DNA from: Pseudoalteromonas rubra
GTDB taxonomy: Bacteria; Pseudomonadota; Gammaproteobacteria; Enterobacterales; Alteromonadaceae
Assembly: GCF_005886805.2 (NCBI RefSeq)
Contig: NZ_CP045429.1
Coordinates: 2,698,501 to 2,762,500 of the forward strand
Length of the DNA stretch: 64,000 nucleotides
Direction of reading: 5' to 3'
The notes under the pieces are model-generated. The model worked only from the letters and a program-made list of their open reading frames with translations. It ran no database searches and was not told the DNA's origin. Numbering within the stretch: the stretch's first letter is position 1; every line of letters starts with the position of its first letter. The position numbers and the translations under genes were made by a program. This document shows, piece after piece, positions 10,047-18,473 of this stretch.

Positions 10047-12611
10047 TTACGTCAGCGCCGTTTTGTCAGCCTCACTGAACCAGTCCAGGTGATTTTGTCT
10101 GAACAGCTCCAAACCTCTTTGCCTTATTCGCTCTACCCAGTCTTCGGCAACCATTGCACCTACCTCATAATCATGTACCGCGACCTGCTCAAGGATCCGA
10201 TGCTCGTTGTCTATGGTAGTTGGCATAAGTGCCGCGTCATCAGTATTGACGCAAACTGCTACCGGGCCTTTTCGTAACCCAAACTGATTAAATTTTTCTC
10301 CCTTTTTTAACCAGTTTTTATTCGGTGGATCCCAACGATAGATAGGGTGCTCTTTGTAATGCTCAAACCGGCCAATAAAGATGTTAGACGTTGGACAGGC
10401 TTCGATGACGATACCTAAAGCGGCATAGTGTTCCATCTGCCAATCCTGAATGGCTTCGTAGAGCGTCAGTTCTGCCGCAGACACGGAGTCAAAGTACCGA
10501 CCATGACTAAAGCCAAAGGTTTGTGCACTTTGCTGAGCGGAACAGTCTACGCTTAACAGCGTACCTCTTCTTTGGCTAAATTCAGGGTCTCGGTTTGCAA
10601 ACAGATACTTCTCCCAAAGCTGTATATGTTTTGTATGGCCTGCCACTTTTGATTGTGCACCAAAGTCCATAACCCAGCCGCTCAATCTCGGGTCAAACTG
10701 TCCAACTACAGGCAATTTAAGTGCCTGCTGCGTATCTGATTTGAGAATGATGGGACAATTGCGCCTGAGCAACCAGGCATCGTATAAACGCTTGGGTGGT
10801 TGGGCTTCGCCATACAGGAACTCGCTCCAATAGTGGATTTTCTCCTGCAACAGAGGCAACACACCGACCATCTCAGGAACAGATTGAATGACCGACAGGG
10901 CCTTTTGATGGCACCAGACTAAGTTATCTAAATGCTCACCCACGGACAGATAGGCCCTGTCTTGCCTGCTGGCCCACTTTTTAGGACACACGCCCATGGC
11001 CAGTGCATGACCTAATCGGTCGCCCACACCATAATCACAAAATACGACTGCTTCATCTATTGCTCGCATACCAGATAAAAGATGACTAAAGTCCTCGCCA
11101 GCATGGACTGTAATAAATGGTTTAGGTAAGCGATTAAACTTTACACCCTGAGTCGGATATTTACTATCACGCAGCACCCGCAGTGCTGGCGCAAAAACTT
11201 CCACCGGTAACTCGTTTTCATTTCCAGCCACGTCATAACCACGGATAGCTTTGCGCAGATCCAGGTATGCAAACTTCGCAAGCCCTGATATCGTCTCACA
11301 CTCTTGCTCAGAAAAGGTAACCGAATGCGTAAAGTCCTGTAATAGTTCCGTCTGCTGCCTGAGGGCATGACGACGTGCTTCCTGAAGTTTGTCTTCTCGG
11401 CTGCCCGAACGCGTAAAGTGCAACACAAAGTGCGTATTTTCGGCAAACGAGTTCAGATACAACTGCTTTAGCGAGGCAAAAAATGCATCGGGCTTTATTT
11501 TTTGATTTTTCCCTTTTAGTAAAGTGTTGGGTGTTGTCCTGAACTCTCGCATCACCCCCTTATCCAGGTCAGCTTCGAGTGATTCATTCACAACACCAGC
11601 GCCAAGCGTATGGCTTTCGCCTCGCTGATATCGAGCGCCAAATCTAGACACCTCAACAAACTGAGATAAACCGACTCCCGACACCAACATATAATTTCGC
11701 AAAATATTTGTCAGACGCGCGAGCAAAAGCAAAGATCCTGACTCGATGCGTGACTCCACCAGAAGTCCAGTTAAGTACAACAACCAGCGCTTTGCCGAGG
11801 GTTGAGACTCACAAGTGGCTTTGGCAATAAATTGCTGTGGCGCGGTCTCTGCTTCGTAACACTTAATCGCATCCAGCGTTTTGTGCTCAAACTTATCGCC
11901 CGATGTTGTGTTGTCACGATACTGAATGGTTTTGTCATTGGTAAATACACCATGAGCGAGCGCGTCGCCAATCAGGCAGCACTGAGTAGCAATATCTTGT
12001 TTATTTAAGTAACCACTTTCATACACAGTGTATTCAGGTCTGACAGGCCAGTGAAACTTGTTTTTAATTTCAGCGCCATACAGGCAAAAGCTCAGTAAGC
12101 TTGGGCCAAGATAACCATGCCCACCCAGATGCACGTGATTGTCAGCAAACGACTTACTCATTCGCCTTGGCAGTGCAAATGGGCACTGAAATGACTCAAT
12201 ACAATGCGCTAATTCAGACACCGAGAACTCAAAATTGACGTGCAGATCCGCATAGGCCAGGGCAATGACCCAGCTGCCGTCAAGCAACGACAGTAAAGCT
12301 AGCCAGTCACTCAAGCGTTGCGGTTTTACAACAAAACAGTTGCCCTGCCAGTCCAGATACTCGTTTGCTAGTGACGACAACAAAGGCCGTATCGCGGTAT
12401 TGGTATCGGATAATTGATACAAGCTTATCATTGCCTGTACATCGTCCGTGCGCAGCTTGCGATGCACATAGGGCTGGTAATCCAGGATTGCTTTAGTAAG
12501 CAGCCCTTTACTGTGAGTACGTGACTTTGCCGGCAGGATATCTGACAACACCAATCTGTCGGAGGATAAAAACGCCGCCAGCACCGCAGTGCTATCAGTT
12601 ACCTTGAACAT
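10047..12611 (-). CDS. rdrB: RADAR system divergent adenosine deaminase RdrB
   Basis: An 854-residue protein with the full metal-site set of the adenosine deaminase amidohydrolase fold: H159-V-H161 in NHVHLGGHG, HAGE at 503-506, DRLGH with H535, EACPTSN at 737-743 and NTDD at 789-792. It is more than twice the length of a housekeeping adenosine deaminase (about 330-360 residues), with an N-terminal extension and large insertions, as in RdrB. In RADAR, RdrB assembles into a large shell and acts with RdrA during phage infection; RNA editing and ATP/dATP deamination have both been reported as its output. Its start overlaps the rdrA stop by 17 bp, implying translational coupling. The match is by motif, size and context. 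Confidence 0.85.
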   Translation of the reverse strand: MFKVTDSTAVLAAFLSSDRLVLSDILPAKSRTHSKGLLTKAILDYQPYVHRKLRTDDVQAMISLYQLSDTNTAIRPLLSSLANEYLDWQGNCFVVKPQRLSDWLALLSLLDGSWVIALAYADLHVNFEFSVSELAHCIESFQCPFALPRRMSKSFADNHVHLGGHGYLGPSLLSFCLYGAEIKNKFHWPVRPEYTVYESGYLNKQDIATQCCLIGDALAHGVFTNDKTIQYRDNTTSGDKFEHKTLDAIKCYEAETAPQQFIAKATCESQPSAKRWLLYLTGLLVESRIESGSLLLLARLTNILRNYMLVSGVGLSQFVEVSRFGARYQRGESHTLGAGVVNESLEADLDKGVMREFRTTPNTLLKGKNQKIKPDAFFASLKQLYLNSFAENTHFVLHFTRSGSREDKLQEARRHALRQQTELLQDFTHSVTFSEQECETISGLAKFAYLDLRKAIRGYDVAGNENELPVEVFAPALRVLRDSKYPTQGVKFNRLPKPFITVHAGEDFSHLLSGMRAIDEAVVFCDYGVGDRLGHALAMGVCPKKWASRQDRAYLSVGEHLDNLVWCHQKALSVIQSVPEMVGVLPLLQEKIHYWSEFLYGEAQPPKRLYDAWLLRRNCPIILKSDTQQALKLPVVGQFDPRLSGWVMDFGAQSKVAGHTKHIQLWEKYLFANRDPEFSQRRGTLLSVDCSAQQSAQTFGFSHGRYFDSVSAAELTLYEAIQDWQMEHYAALGIVIEACPTSNIFIGRFEHYKEHPIYRWDPPNKNWLKKGEKFNQFGLRKGPVAVCVNTDDAALMPTTIDNEHRILEQVAVHDYEVGAMVAEDWVERIRQRGLELFRQNHLDWFSEADKTALT

Positions 12612-15312
12612 CGCCCAGATCCAGCTTTAGAACTGCTTTGATCATGTTTTTCAGTCTCGTATCAAGACTGAGGAAGTCTCTTCTATTAATAAAATCAGGC
12701 TCCATTTTTTCAATAAGTATCTTTGCTTTCTGTACCTGTTCGCGCAATACTTCTGATTCCCGCGGGTTTTCATCATCGACCAATATCTTGTAAAGTGAGT
12801 TATATATTTTATCAAAAGTTTTAACCCTACGATCGACCTTAGTCCCTAAAAAGTTCATACACATAGTTAAACCTGCTTGCTCAGATTGAGAGAGACCAGA
12901 ATTCATTTTCGATAGTTCATCCAACGAGTTCATATAACTCATCGATACAATAATCGGGTGGGAGTTTAATCGTAATAATGGGTTAGAAATGTCACTAGTA
13001 ATATTAAATATTGGATGAGAGTTGACCGCATCATGTAATTTCATAATATAATTCGACGTTTCGGTATCTTTATGGCGAGCTTGGCTTGATGAAAGCTCCT
13101 CTTTAAGTATTGCTAGATTACGCTTGTAAACCCTTTCATATTTAAATATTTCTCGTTTGCTTCGCACGGTCTCACTTTTTGCGCCAACAAGAACATTTGC
13201 GTAGACTGCTTGCCCTTGTATACCGCAACGAATAAGAGCATTCAACACATTATATTTGAACCTTAACACCATGTCAGATAGGTGTTCATAACCAAACATG
13301 TTATGGCTAAAATTAGCTTTAATCACATTTAGCGCTGTAAAAGTACTGTTGAAGCAGTATGATAGAAGCGGTATGAGCCGAGGAATGTAACATTGCTCAA
13401 ACAAGTCGCAGTGCTCTTTCCGCCATATCTGAATTTTGTCACACAGAGCGAGGGTACTAAAATACAAATTACTATCGTCGTAACTATCATGCTCTGTATC
13501 TTCCTCACCTGTTAACGCAATCTTAGTATCTGTGAGAGCGGGTAAGCTATAGAACGGCTTTCTAGATAATATTTGATAGATATCTGATAACAGCGCTGAT
13601 TCATTTTTATTAGTCAAAATTGAATAAATAAGTAGCTCAAAAGATCGACTAAAAAAGACAAATTTATAGCTGTTGCTAAGCTGGGAGTAAAAACCAGATT
13701 CTGTGTAAACATCAAGCATGATGTCTTCTATATAACATTGTCCTTTTAATTCCCAACCAGAGTCCTGTGCGACCTTTACTAATGAATCGTTTGAGATCGA
13801 AATGGGGTCTGACTTTTCGTTTGCTGTATTTAAAGTTATATATAGTTTATCAACCAGAAATTCTAGCGGTGGCATTGCTTTTAAGCTCTTTCTGTCGCCA
13901 GTGCCAAGTGCCGCCTGCAATAAGCTTGCGTTATTAATTTTCTCCCCGCCCTGTTTTGCTAGCTCCTTTAATCTGCTCTCTTGCTCTTCCAGCACATGAT
14001 ACTTTGCCCAAGGGTAAAGATTCGCATCTGTTTGTTGCACCAGATTAAATGCCAGAATTTTGCGTATATCAAAGACCGCTTCGCTGTCGTGTAACAAGGA
14101 CAGAGCAGACTCGGCAAAGACCAGTGCTTCACCGTTTTTCTTCTGCATGGCCCAGTTTTTAAAATTGTTATAAAGTACAATCTGCTTGCTGATATCCGCA
14201 TCCTTTTCAGACTGCTCAAGTGATGTTGGCGGCAAAGAGCGAACCAGCTGGGTTAGCTCCCGGGCCGACTCTGGCATAGTCCAGTTTCTTCTGGCATCGC
14301 GGTTGCGACAAAGAAAGTAAAACTGATTGAACACGCTTTCCTGATAATCCAGATAAGAAATGCTGCGCTTGCTATCCTGACCATATTTGAGCTGCATTTT
14401 ATTGAGCAGTCGTTCAATCGAGAACAGATTGATTCGCATTGGCGAAGGAAAGACCTTGGTCAGATAAGCCATAGTTAAATGTTCACTCAGCTCCTTGCCT
14501 TTATCCGTCAGCTTTGCGTCCCGGCAGCGATTGTCGTAGGCTTTATCGTCAAAGTGCTTCTGAGTCATATGCTCATACAGCTTAATTTCACCACTGACAA
14601 TCGGGATCAAATAAGGGCAGCCCAGAAAACGCCTGACGTCGTCGACCACTTCAAAAGCGCGCTCCATTGCCATATCCACATCGTCGATTGAAACCACAAT
14701 GGCCTTACAGCCTAATATTTTTATGGCTGATTCAACAAACAAGTGAAAGTAGCTTTCCAGCTGAATACCCGAGCTATATTTCAGGATTTTATCTATCCCG
14801 ATTGCGCCGTTAAATTCACAGGTTTTACCCATCGCATCTGCCAGCTTTTTTAATCGGCGGTGGAAGTCATCGCGCTCATTTCTAGATTGCTCATCACAGC
14901 AATTAGAGCGCTCAAGTTTGTTGTTAACTGCCTGATATATTTGCGCCACGATGACATTTGCAAAGGAGTCTTGTGCCATCAACATGGTTGGATCTATCAC
15001 GTCAAGAAACAACAGGGCATCTTTCTTATCTGTGTTTTCACTGCGCCACATTGCTTCGCAGTTGCGCAGAAACACCGTTTTTCCCGAGCCCCTCGGGCTG
15101 GTAACCAGAATCGCATTATGCGATAACCAGGTTTCCCTGGGGTTAACTGCCCTGCCTCTTCCATACTGCTCTGCGTCATTTAAAATCGCGGTTAAGTTAC
15201 TAACCAGCTGTTGCCTGGCATATACCTGCCAAAGCTCTCCACTGCCAGTTGACGAACTAAAATCATCATTGAATTCAGCCCGGTTTAAATCAAACACATA
15301 ACCTTCACTCAT
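12595..15312 (-). CDS. rdrA: RADAR system P-loop ATPase RdrA
   Basis: A 905-residue protein with an N-terminal STAND/AAA-type ATPase domain: Walker A SPRGSGKT at 72-79, Walker B AIVVSIDDVD around 204-213, and a sensor-like IPIVSGE at about 236-242. The remaining 650 residues are helical with no familiar domain, as expected for RdrA, which forms a ring and partners RdrB. It follows the membrane-protein gene with a 2-bp gap and a clear SD (AAGGAAG). Its middle part is visibly more AT-rich than the flanking housekeeping genes, consistent with horizontal transfer. Alone it would be just an AAA ATPase; the adjacent deaminase is what identifies it. Confidence 0.83.
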   Translation of the reverse strand: MSEGYVFDLNRAEFNDDFSSSTGSGELWQVYARQQLVSNLTAILNDAEQYGRGRAVNPRETWLSHNAILVTSPRGSGKTVFLRNCEAMWRSENTDKKDALLFLDVIDPTMLMAQDSFANVIVAQIYQAVNNKLERSNCCDEQSRNERDDFHRRLKKLADAMGKTCEFNGAIGIDKILKYSSGIQLESYFHLFVESAIKILGCKAIVVSIDDVDMAMERAFEVVDDVRRFLGCPYLIPIVSGEIKLYEHMTQKHFDDKAYDNRCRDAKLTDKGKELSEHLTMAYLTKVFPSPMRINLFSIERLLNKMQLKYGQDSKRSISYLDYQESVFNQFYFLCRNRDARRNWTMPESARELTQLVRSLPPTSLEQSEKDADISKQIVLYNNFKNWAMQKKNGEALVFAESALSLLHDSEAVFDIRKILAFNLVQQTDANLYPWAKYHVLEEQESRLKELAKQGGEKINNASLLQAALGTGDRKSLKAMPPLEFLVDKLYITLNTANEKSDPISISNDSLVKVAQDSGWELKGQCYIEDIMLDVYTESGFYSQLSNSYKFVFFSRSFELLIYSILTNKNESALLSDIYQILSRKPFYSLPALTDTKIALTGEEDTEHDSYDDSNLYFSTLALCDKIQIWRKEHCDLFEQCYIPRLIPLLSYCFNSTFTALNVIKANFSHNMFGYEHLSDMVLRFKYNVLNALIRCGIQGQAVYANVLVGAKSETVRSKREIFKYERVYKRNLAILKEELSSSQARHKDTETSNYIMKLHDAVNSHPIFNITSDISNPLLRLNSHPIIVSMSYMNSLDELSKMNSGLSQSEQAGLTMCMNFLGTKVDRRVKTFDKIYNSLYKILVDDENPRESEVLREQVQKAKILIEKMEPDFINRRDFLSLDTRLKNMIKAVLKLDLGDVQGN

Positions 15313-15314
15313 TA

Positions 15315-16103
15315 CTACTTCCTTAACCCTTTAATGATATTAAATGCGCTGTCATGGACTTTGTAATGGTCACCCATGATCTCTTTATCCAGTCGCGCTA
15401 CATTGTCTTTTTCCAGTTGGAATAAACTCGCAAACGCGTCTGCCTGCACGCGCTCCAGCTCAAACCTGCCACAGTTAAAGCTCGCTATTTCATACTCACG
15501 CCGCAATCGTTTAAGGTTATGAATCATGATTTGATTTCGCGTCGTTGCAGAGGTATATCCGAACAGCCGATTAACCATATAAGTGCCAACATAGACAATC
15601 ACGTTTATTATTCCTGCGACCGCGACCATTTGCTGTGTAAAGCAAAATAGGAACAATGACAAAAACAAAACAACTTGCAAAAAAGGTAAGGTATGAAGCA
15701 AATTCTCTTTACGATATGCAAATTTAGGGTTGTATCTTGGGCCTAAAATTATTGCTAAGCAAAGGTGGCGCAGGTGCAACTTTTGACGTGTACACACTAT
15801 CAATGCGACGAGAAATACGGGCAGGCCTAACACAATGGCCATGTTGAAATCATAACCATCATGGAGTGTCTGTATCGCAAACAGGTTGAGCTTTGGGAAT
15901 ACCGTATTCAGCCCAAAATAGCTCAAAAATACAAAAGCAAGAATGGCCGAGTTTGCACTGATAGTGCGGGTCAACTTGCTAAGTTTTTGATATTTTAGAT
16001 ATGCGGGCTGATAAATGTTATTGATAAACCAGTTAATTTCACTAATCACCGGATCCTGAGGGCTTTTTGGGGGAAGCCTCCCGCTGACTACACAGTTTTC
16101 CAT
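15315..16103 (-). CDS. RADAR-associated multi-pass membrane protein (RdrC/RdrD-like accessory)
   Basis: A 262-residue protein with about four hydrophobic helices: near 45-60 (AILAFVFLSYFGL), 80-100 (AIVLGLPVFLVALIVC), 135-155 (VVLFLSLFLFCF) and 160-180. A charged cytoplasmic C-terminal helix region follows. RADAR operons often carry an accessory membrane protein, either a SLATT-domain protein or a Csx27-like protein. Sequence alone does not decide which this is. I chose the ATG at 16103 because AAGGA lies just upstream. The longer reading frame starting at 16145 would run through an inverted repeat and has no SD. First gene of the operon. Confidence 0.7.
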   Translation of the reverse strand: MENCVVSGRLPPKSPQDPVISEINWFINNIYQPAYLKYQKLSKLTRTISANSAILAFVFLSYFGLNTVFPKLNLFAIQTLHDGYDFNMAIVLGLPVFLVALIVCTRQKLHLRHLCLAIILGPRYNPKFAYRKENLLHTLPFLQVVLFLSLFLFCFTQQMVAVAGIINVIVYVGTYMVNRLFGYTSATTRNQIMIHNLKRLRREYEIASFNCGRFELERVQADAFASLFQLEKDNVARLDKEIMGDHYKVHDSAFNIIKGLRK

Positions 16104-16128
16104 CTTATCCTTGTTCCTATGAATACAC

Positions 16129-16161
16129 ATCAATTTGATAAACAAGATTCATCAAATTGAT
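16129..16161. promoter_or_regulatory. 11-bp perfect inverted repeat upstream of the RADAR operon
   Basis: ATCAATTTGAT at 16129-16139 and its exact reverse complement at 16151-16161 are separated by 11 bases, so the arm centres are about two helical turns apart. The repeat begins 26 bp upstream of the chosen start of the first RADAR gene. Symmetric arms at that spacing are typical of a dimeric repressor operator. No regulator gene is adjacent. Confidence 0.5.
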
Positions 16162-16294
16162 ACATTAACGTCACAAGATATACAGATTGAAGCGGCTTAG
16201 CAACTAATCGCGATCAAAGTTGCATTTGTTTCTAGCGTGCGGTTGAATTAGTCACTACTCGATTGAATAAAACACTAACCCTATGTGTTTAAAT

Positions 16295-16320
16295 ACAAAA
16301 AAGCCCGGCAATACCGGGCT
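16295..16320 (-). terminator. Rho-independent terminator of the NSS transporter gene
   Basis: On the minus strand an AGCCCGG/CCGGGCT stem (16314-16320 with 16302-16308) is followed by a run of six T. It lies 24 bp after the stop codon. Confidence 0.9.
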
Positions 16321-16343
16321 ATTCAGAGCTCAATTTGCCACTG

Positions 16344-17669
16344 TTACTTAAAGAACGCTACATTCGCAAAGACGGCAGTCATCAGCACCGGACAAACAAA
16401 GCGCACATACTGGGCAAACCAGTACATTTTTCCACTACACTCCAGAGCAAGCTGGTTACCACGACGCCATATCCAACCGACAGTAATAAAGTAGAACAGG
16501 CCCATCAATGGCAGCTGATATTGGGTGAATACCTGTATGACCAGACCAAATAACCAATCAAAATTCATGATAATGGTGCCTGAACAGACGAACAGCACCA
16601 GAGTCACCATCCAGGTTGCCTGTGAGCGTTTAAAGCCATGGTTTTCTACCAGAAATGACACCGGAATTTCGGTGGATGAAATGGTTGAAGTCAGCGACGC
16701 TATAGACATCAGCACAAAAAAAGTCAACCCGACGAATAAACCAATCTCGCCCATGGTTGCAAATAGCTCAGGCAGAATCGCAAAGATAAGCCTACCCTCG
16801 CCAACCAGTTTACCATTTTGGAAAACTTCAACCCCATTATTCTGAGCGATAAACAGAGCCGGGATGATCAATAATCCGGCCAGAAACGCCACTCCGGTAT
16901 CCAGCATTGCCACGCTGAAAGTCAGTTTAGGCAGGTTCTCATTTGGTTTCAGATAAGAGCCATAAATCATCATGCAGCCTACGCCCAGGGACAAAGAAAA
17001 GAATGCCTGCCCCATTGCTGCAATGATTAATTCAGGATCACCAATTTTGCTGAAGTCTGGCACCAGATAGGCTTTGAAGCCTGCCGCAGCGCCTTCTAAC
17101 GTGCCCATATAAGCAATCAGCGCAATAAGTAACAGCAACAACAGTGGCATTAAACGGCGAGACCAGGCCTCAATACCGGATTTCACCCCCTGCAAAATAA
17201 TCGCAGCGGTCAACAGCAGCATCAAAGGGGTAAAGATAAAGTTCCGTAAGGTTGAATCGCCCGACAAAAATTGGCTGGCGGCATCCCAGCCAGTCAAACG
17301 TGCGAGCGGCTCAAGAGAATGCGCCAACATCCAGCCAGCAACAATAGAATAGAAACTGAGCATAACAATAGCACCGGCAAGGCCGATGTAACCAGCAGAC
17401 GCACCGATTTTAGGCTGCTTCTCCTGCCACGCCTGCTTGAGCGCTTTCACCGGGTTGGCTTGCGCCTGATGACCCAGATACAACTCCGTATACAAAGCAG
17501 GTAATGCCAGTAAGAATATGACGATAAAGTAGACCAGCAAAAACGCGCCACCACCGTGGTTCGCTGCCTGAGTGGGAAATCCCCAAATATTACCAAGTCC
17601 GACTGCCGCACCGGCTGCCGCTAACACAAAGCCCAGACGGCTTTGAAAACCTTCACGCACTTGAGCCAT
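16344..17669 (-). CDS. Sodium-dependent transporter, NSS/SNF family
   Basis: A 441-residue inner-membrane symporter of the neurotransmitter:sodium symporter family (LeuT fold). The N-terminal signature GFVLAAAGAAVGLGNIWGFP (about residues 12-31) forms helix 1 with the unwound Na+/substrate site. About eleven membrane helices follow, including the helix 6 region FFSLSLGVGCMM and the helix 8 region TSTISSTEIP. Bacterial members import amino acids; the substrate is not evident here. It stands alone, with its own terminator and a roughly 180-bp upstream gap. Confidence 0.92.
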   Translation of the reverse strand: MAQVREGFQSRLGFVLAAAGAAVGLGNIWGFPTQAANHGGGAFLLVYFIVIFLLALPALYTELYLGHQAQANPVKALKQAWQEKQPKIGASAGYIGLAGAIVMLSFYSIVAGWMLAHSLEPLARLTGWDAASQFLSGDSTLRNFIFTPLMLLLTAAIILQGVKSGIEAWSRRLMPLLLLLLIALIAYMGTLEGAAAGFKAYLVPDFSKIGDPELIIAAMGQAFFSLSLGVGCMMIYGSYLKPNENLPKLTFSVAMLDTGVAFLAGLLIIPALFIAQNNGVEVFQNGKLVGEGRLIFAILPELFATMGEIGLFVGLTFFVLMSIASLTSTISSTEIPVSFLVENHGFKRSQATWMVTLVLFVCSGTIIMNFDWLFGLVIQVFTQYQLPLMGLFYFITVGWIWRRGNQLALECSGKMYWFAQYVRFVCPVLMTAVFANVAFFK

Positions 17670-17852
17670 AATCGAATGCCAAGTTAATTATTGTTGTAGA
17701 CTGGCGATTATACGCACTTGTAAACAAATTGCGAGTGTCAGTTCGGGCAAATCGGAACAGCCAACAATGACAAGGGGTTATGCCCCCAGAACAGAGCTGG
17801 CCTGTCGGCCTAAACCTGGTACAGCAAGCTCGAAAGCGCAGCTCAGCAAAGC

Positions 17853-18383
17853 TTAAAAACTCGAACCAGGGGTTTGCAAAAAAGCCAATTCTTCAGCGCT
17901 CGACTCACGCCCTAAAATGGCATTGCGATGGGGGTAACGGCCAAACTGTTCAATGATTTTTTTATGCGCCAGCTCAAACTCATAGTTTGGTAATGATTTA
18001 AACAAGGCATTCGCCTGCTGATGTACGCTCAGACTTTCACTGTGCATGTAGGGCAAATACAAAAAGGTGCGCTGGGTTTTCTCTAGTTGCTGATCAAGCC
18101 CTTTTTCAACGGCGTGCTGCGCTAAACACAAAGCCAGCGGATCGCTGGCAAACGCTGCCGGCGTGTCGCGGAACATATTGCGCGAAAACTGATCGAGTAC
18201 AATGATTTCACACAGCGCCCCCACCGCAGTCTTTCGCCATTCAGCCAATTCCCCGGCCACAGCCTGCTGGTGTATGTGGGCAAACCGCGTCGTGATTTTA
18301 TTGTCGAACTGTATCGACTTTTGCCACCAATCCTGTTCCTGACATTCGACAAACCAGAACTGATAAATTTCCTGATATTCCAT
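17853..18383 (-). CDS. DUF924 family protein
   Basis: A 176-residue all-helical cytosolic protein of unknown function. Family hallmarks are the start YQEIYQFWF, the LCEIIVLDQFSRNMFRDTPAAF core and the FLYLPYMHSESLSVHQ stretch; the fold is TPR-like. The ATG at 18383 is preferred over the GTG at 18389 because AGG lies seven bases upstream. It sits downstream of lysC in the same direction with a 90-bp gap, so co-transcription is possible. Confidence 0.88.
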   Translation of the reverse strand: MEYQEIYQFWFVECQEQDWWQKSIQFDNKITTRFAHIHQQAVAGELAEWRKTAVGALCEIIVLDQFSRNMFRDTPAAFASDPLALCLAQHAVEKGLDQQLEKTQRTFLYLPYMHSESLSVHQQANALFKSLPNYEFELAHKKIIEQFGRYPHRNAILGRESSAEELAFLQTPGSSF

Positions 18384-18473
18384 GGACACACCTGTGAGTA
18401 ATTGATTTCGGTATCAGAGCGAGTATTACCCGCTCGTGATAAAGTGTCCAGTCTGACTTGCCAGACCCCTGAA

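Noticed and set aside
10047..12611. Housekeeping adenosine or AMP deaminase
   Set aside because: At 854 residues it is far too long for Add, it is not AMP deaminase-like outside the metal motifs, and it is coupled to a large ATPase gene.
16104..16145. N-terminal extension of the RADAR membrane protein to 16145
   Set aside because: It lacks an SD and would run through the inverted repeat; the ATG at 16103 has AAGGA just upstream.
9975..16343. Prophage or integrative element carrying the RADAR genes
   Set aside because: No integrase, phage structural gene, tRNA target or flanking direct repeat is visible.
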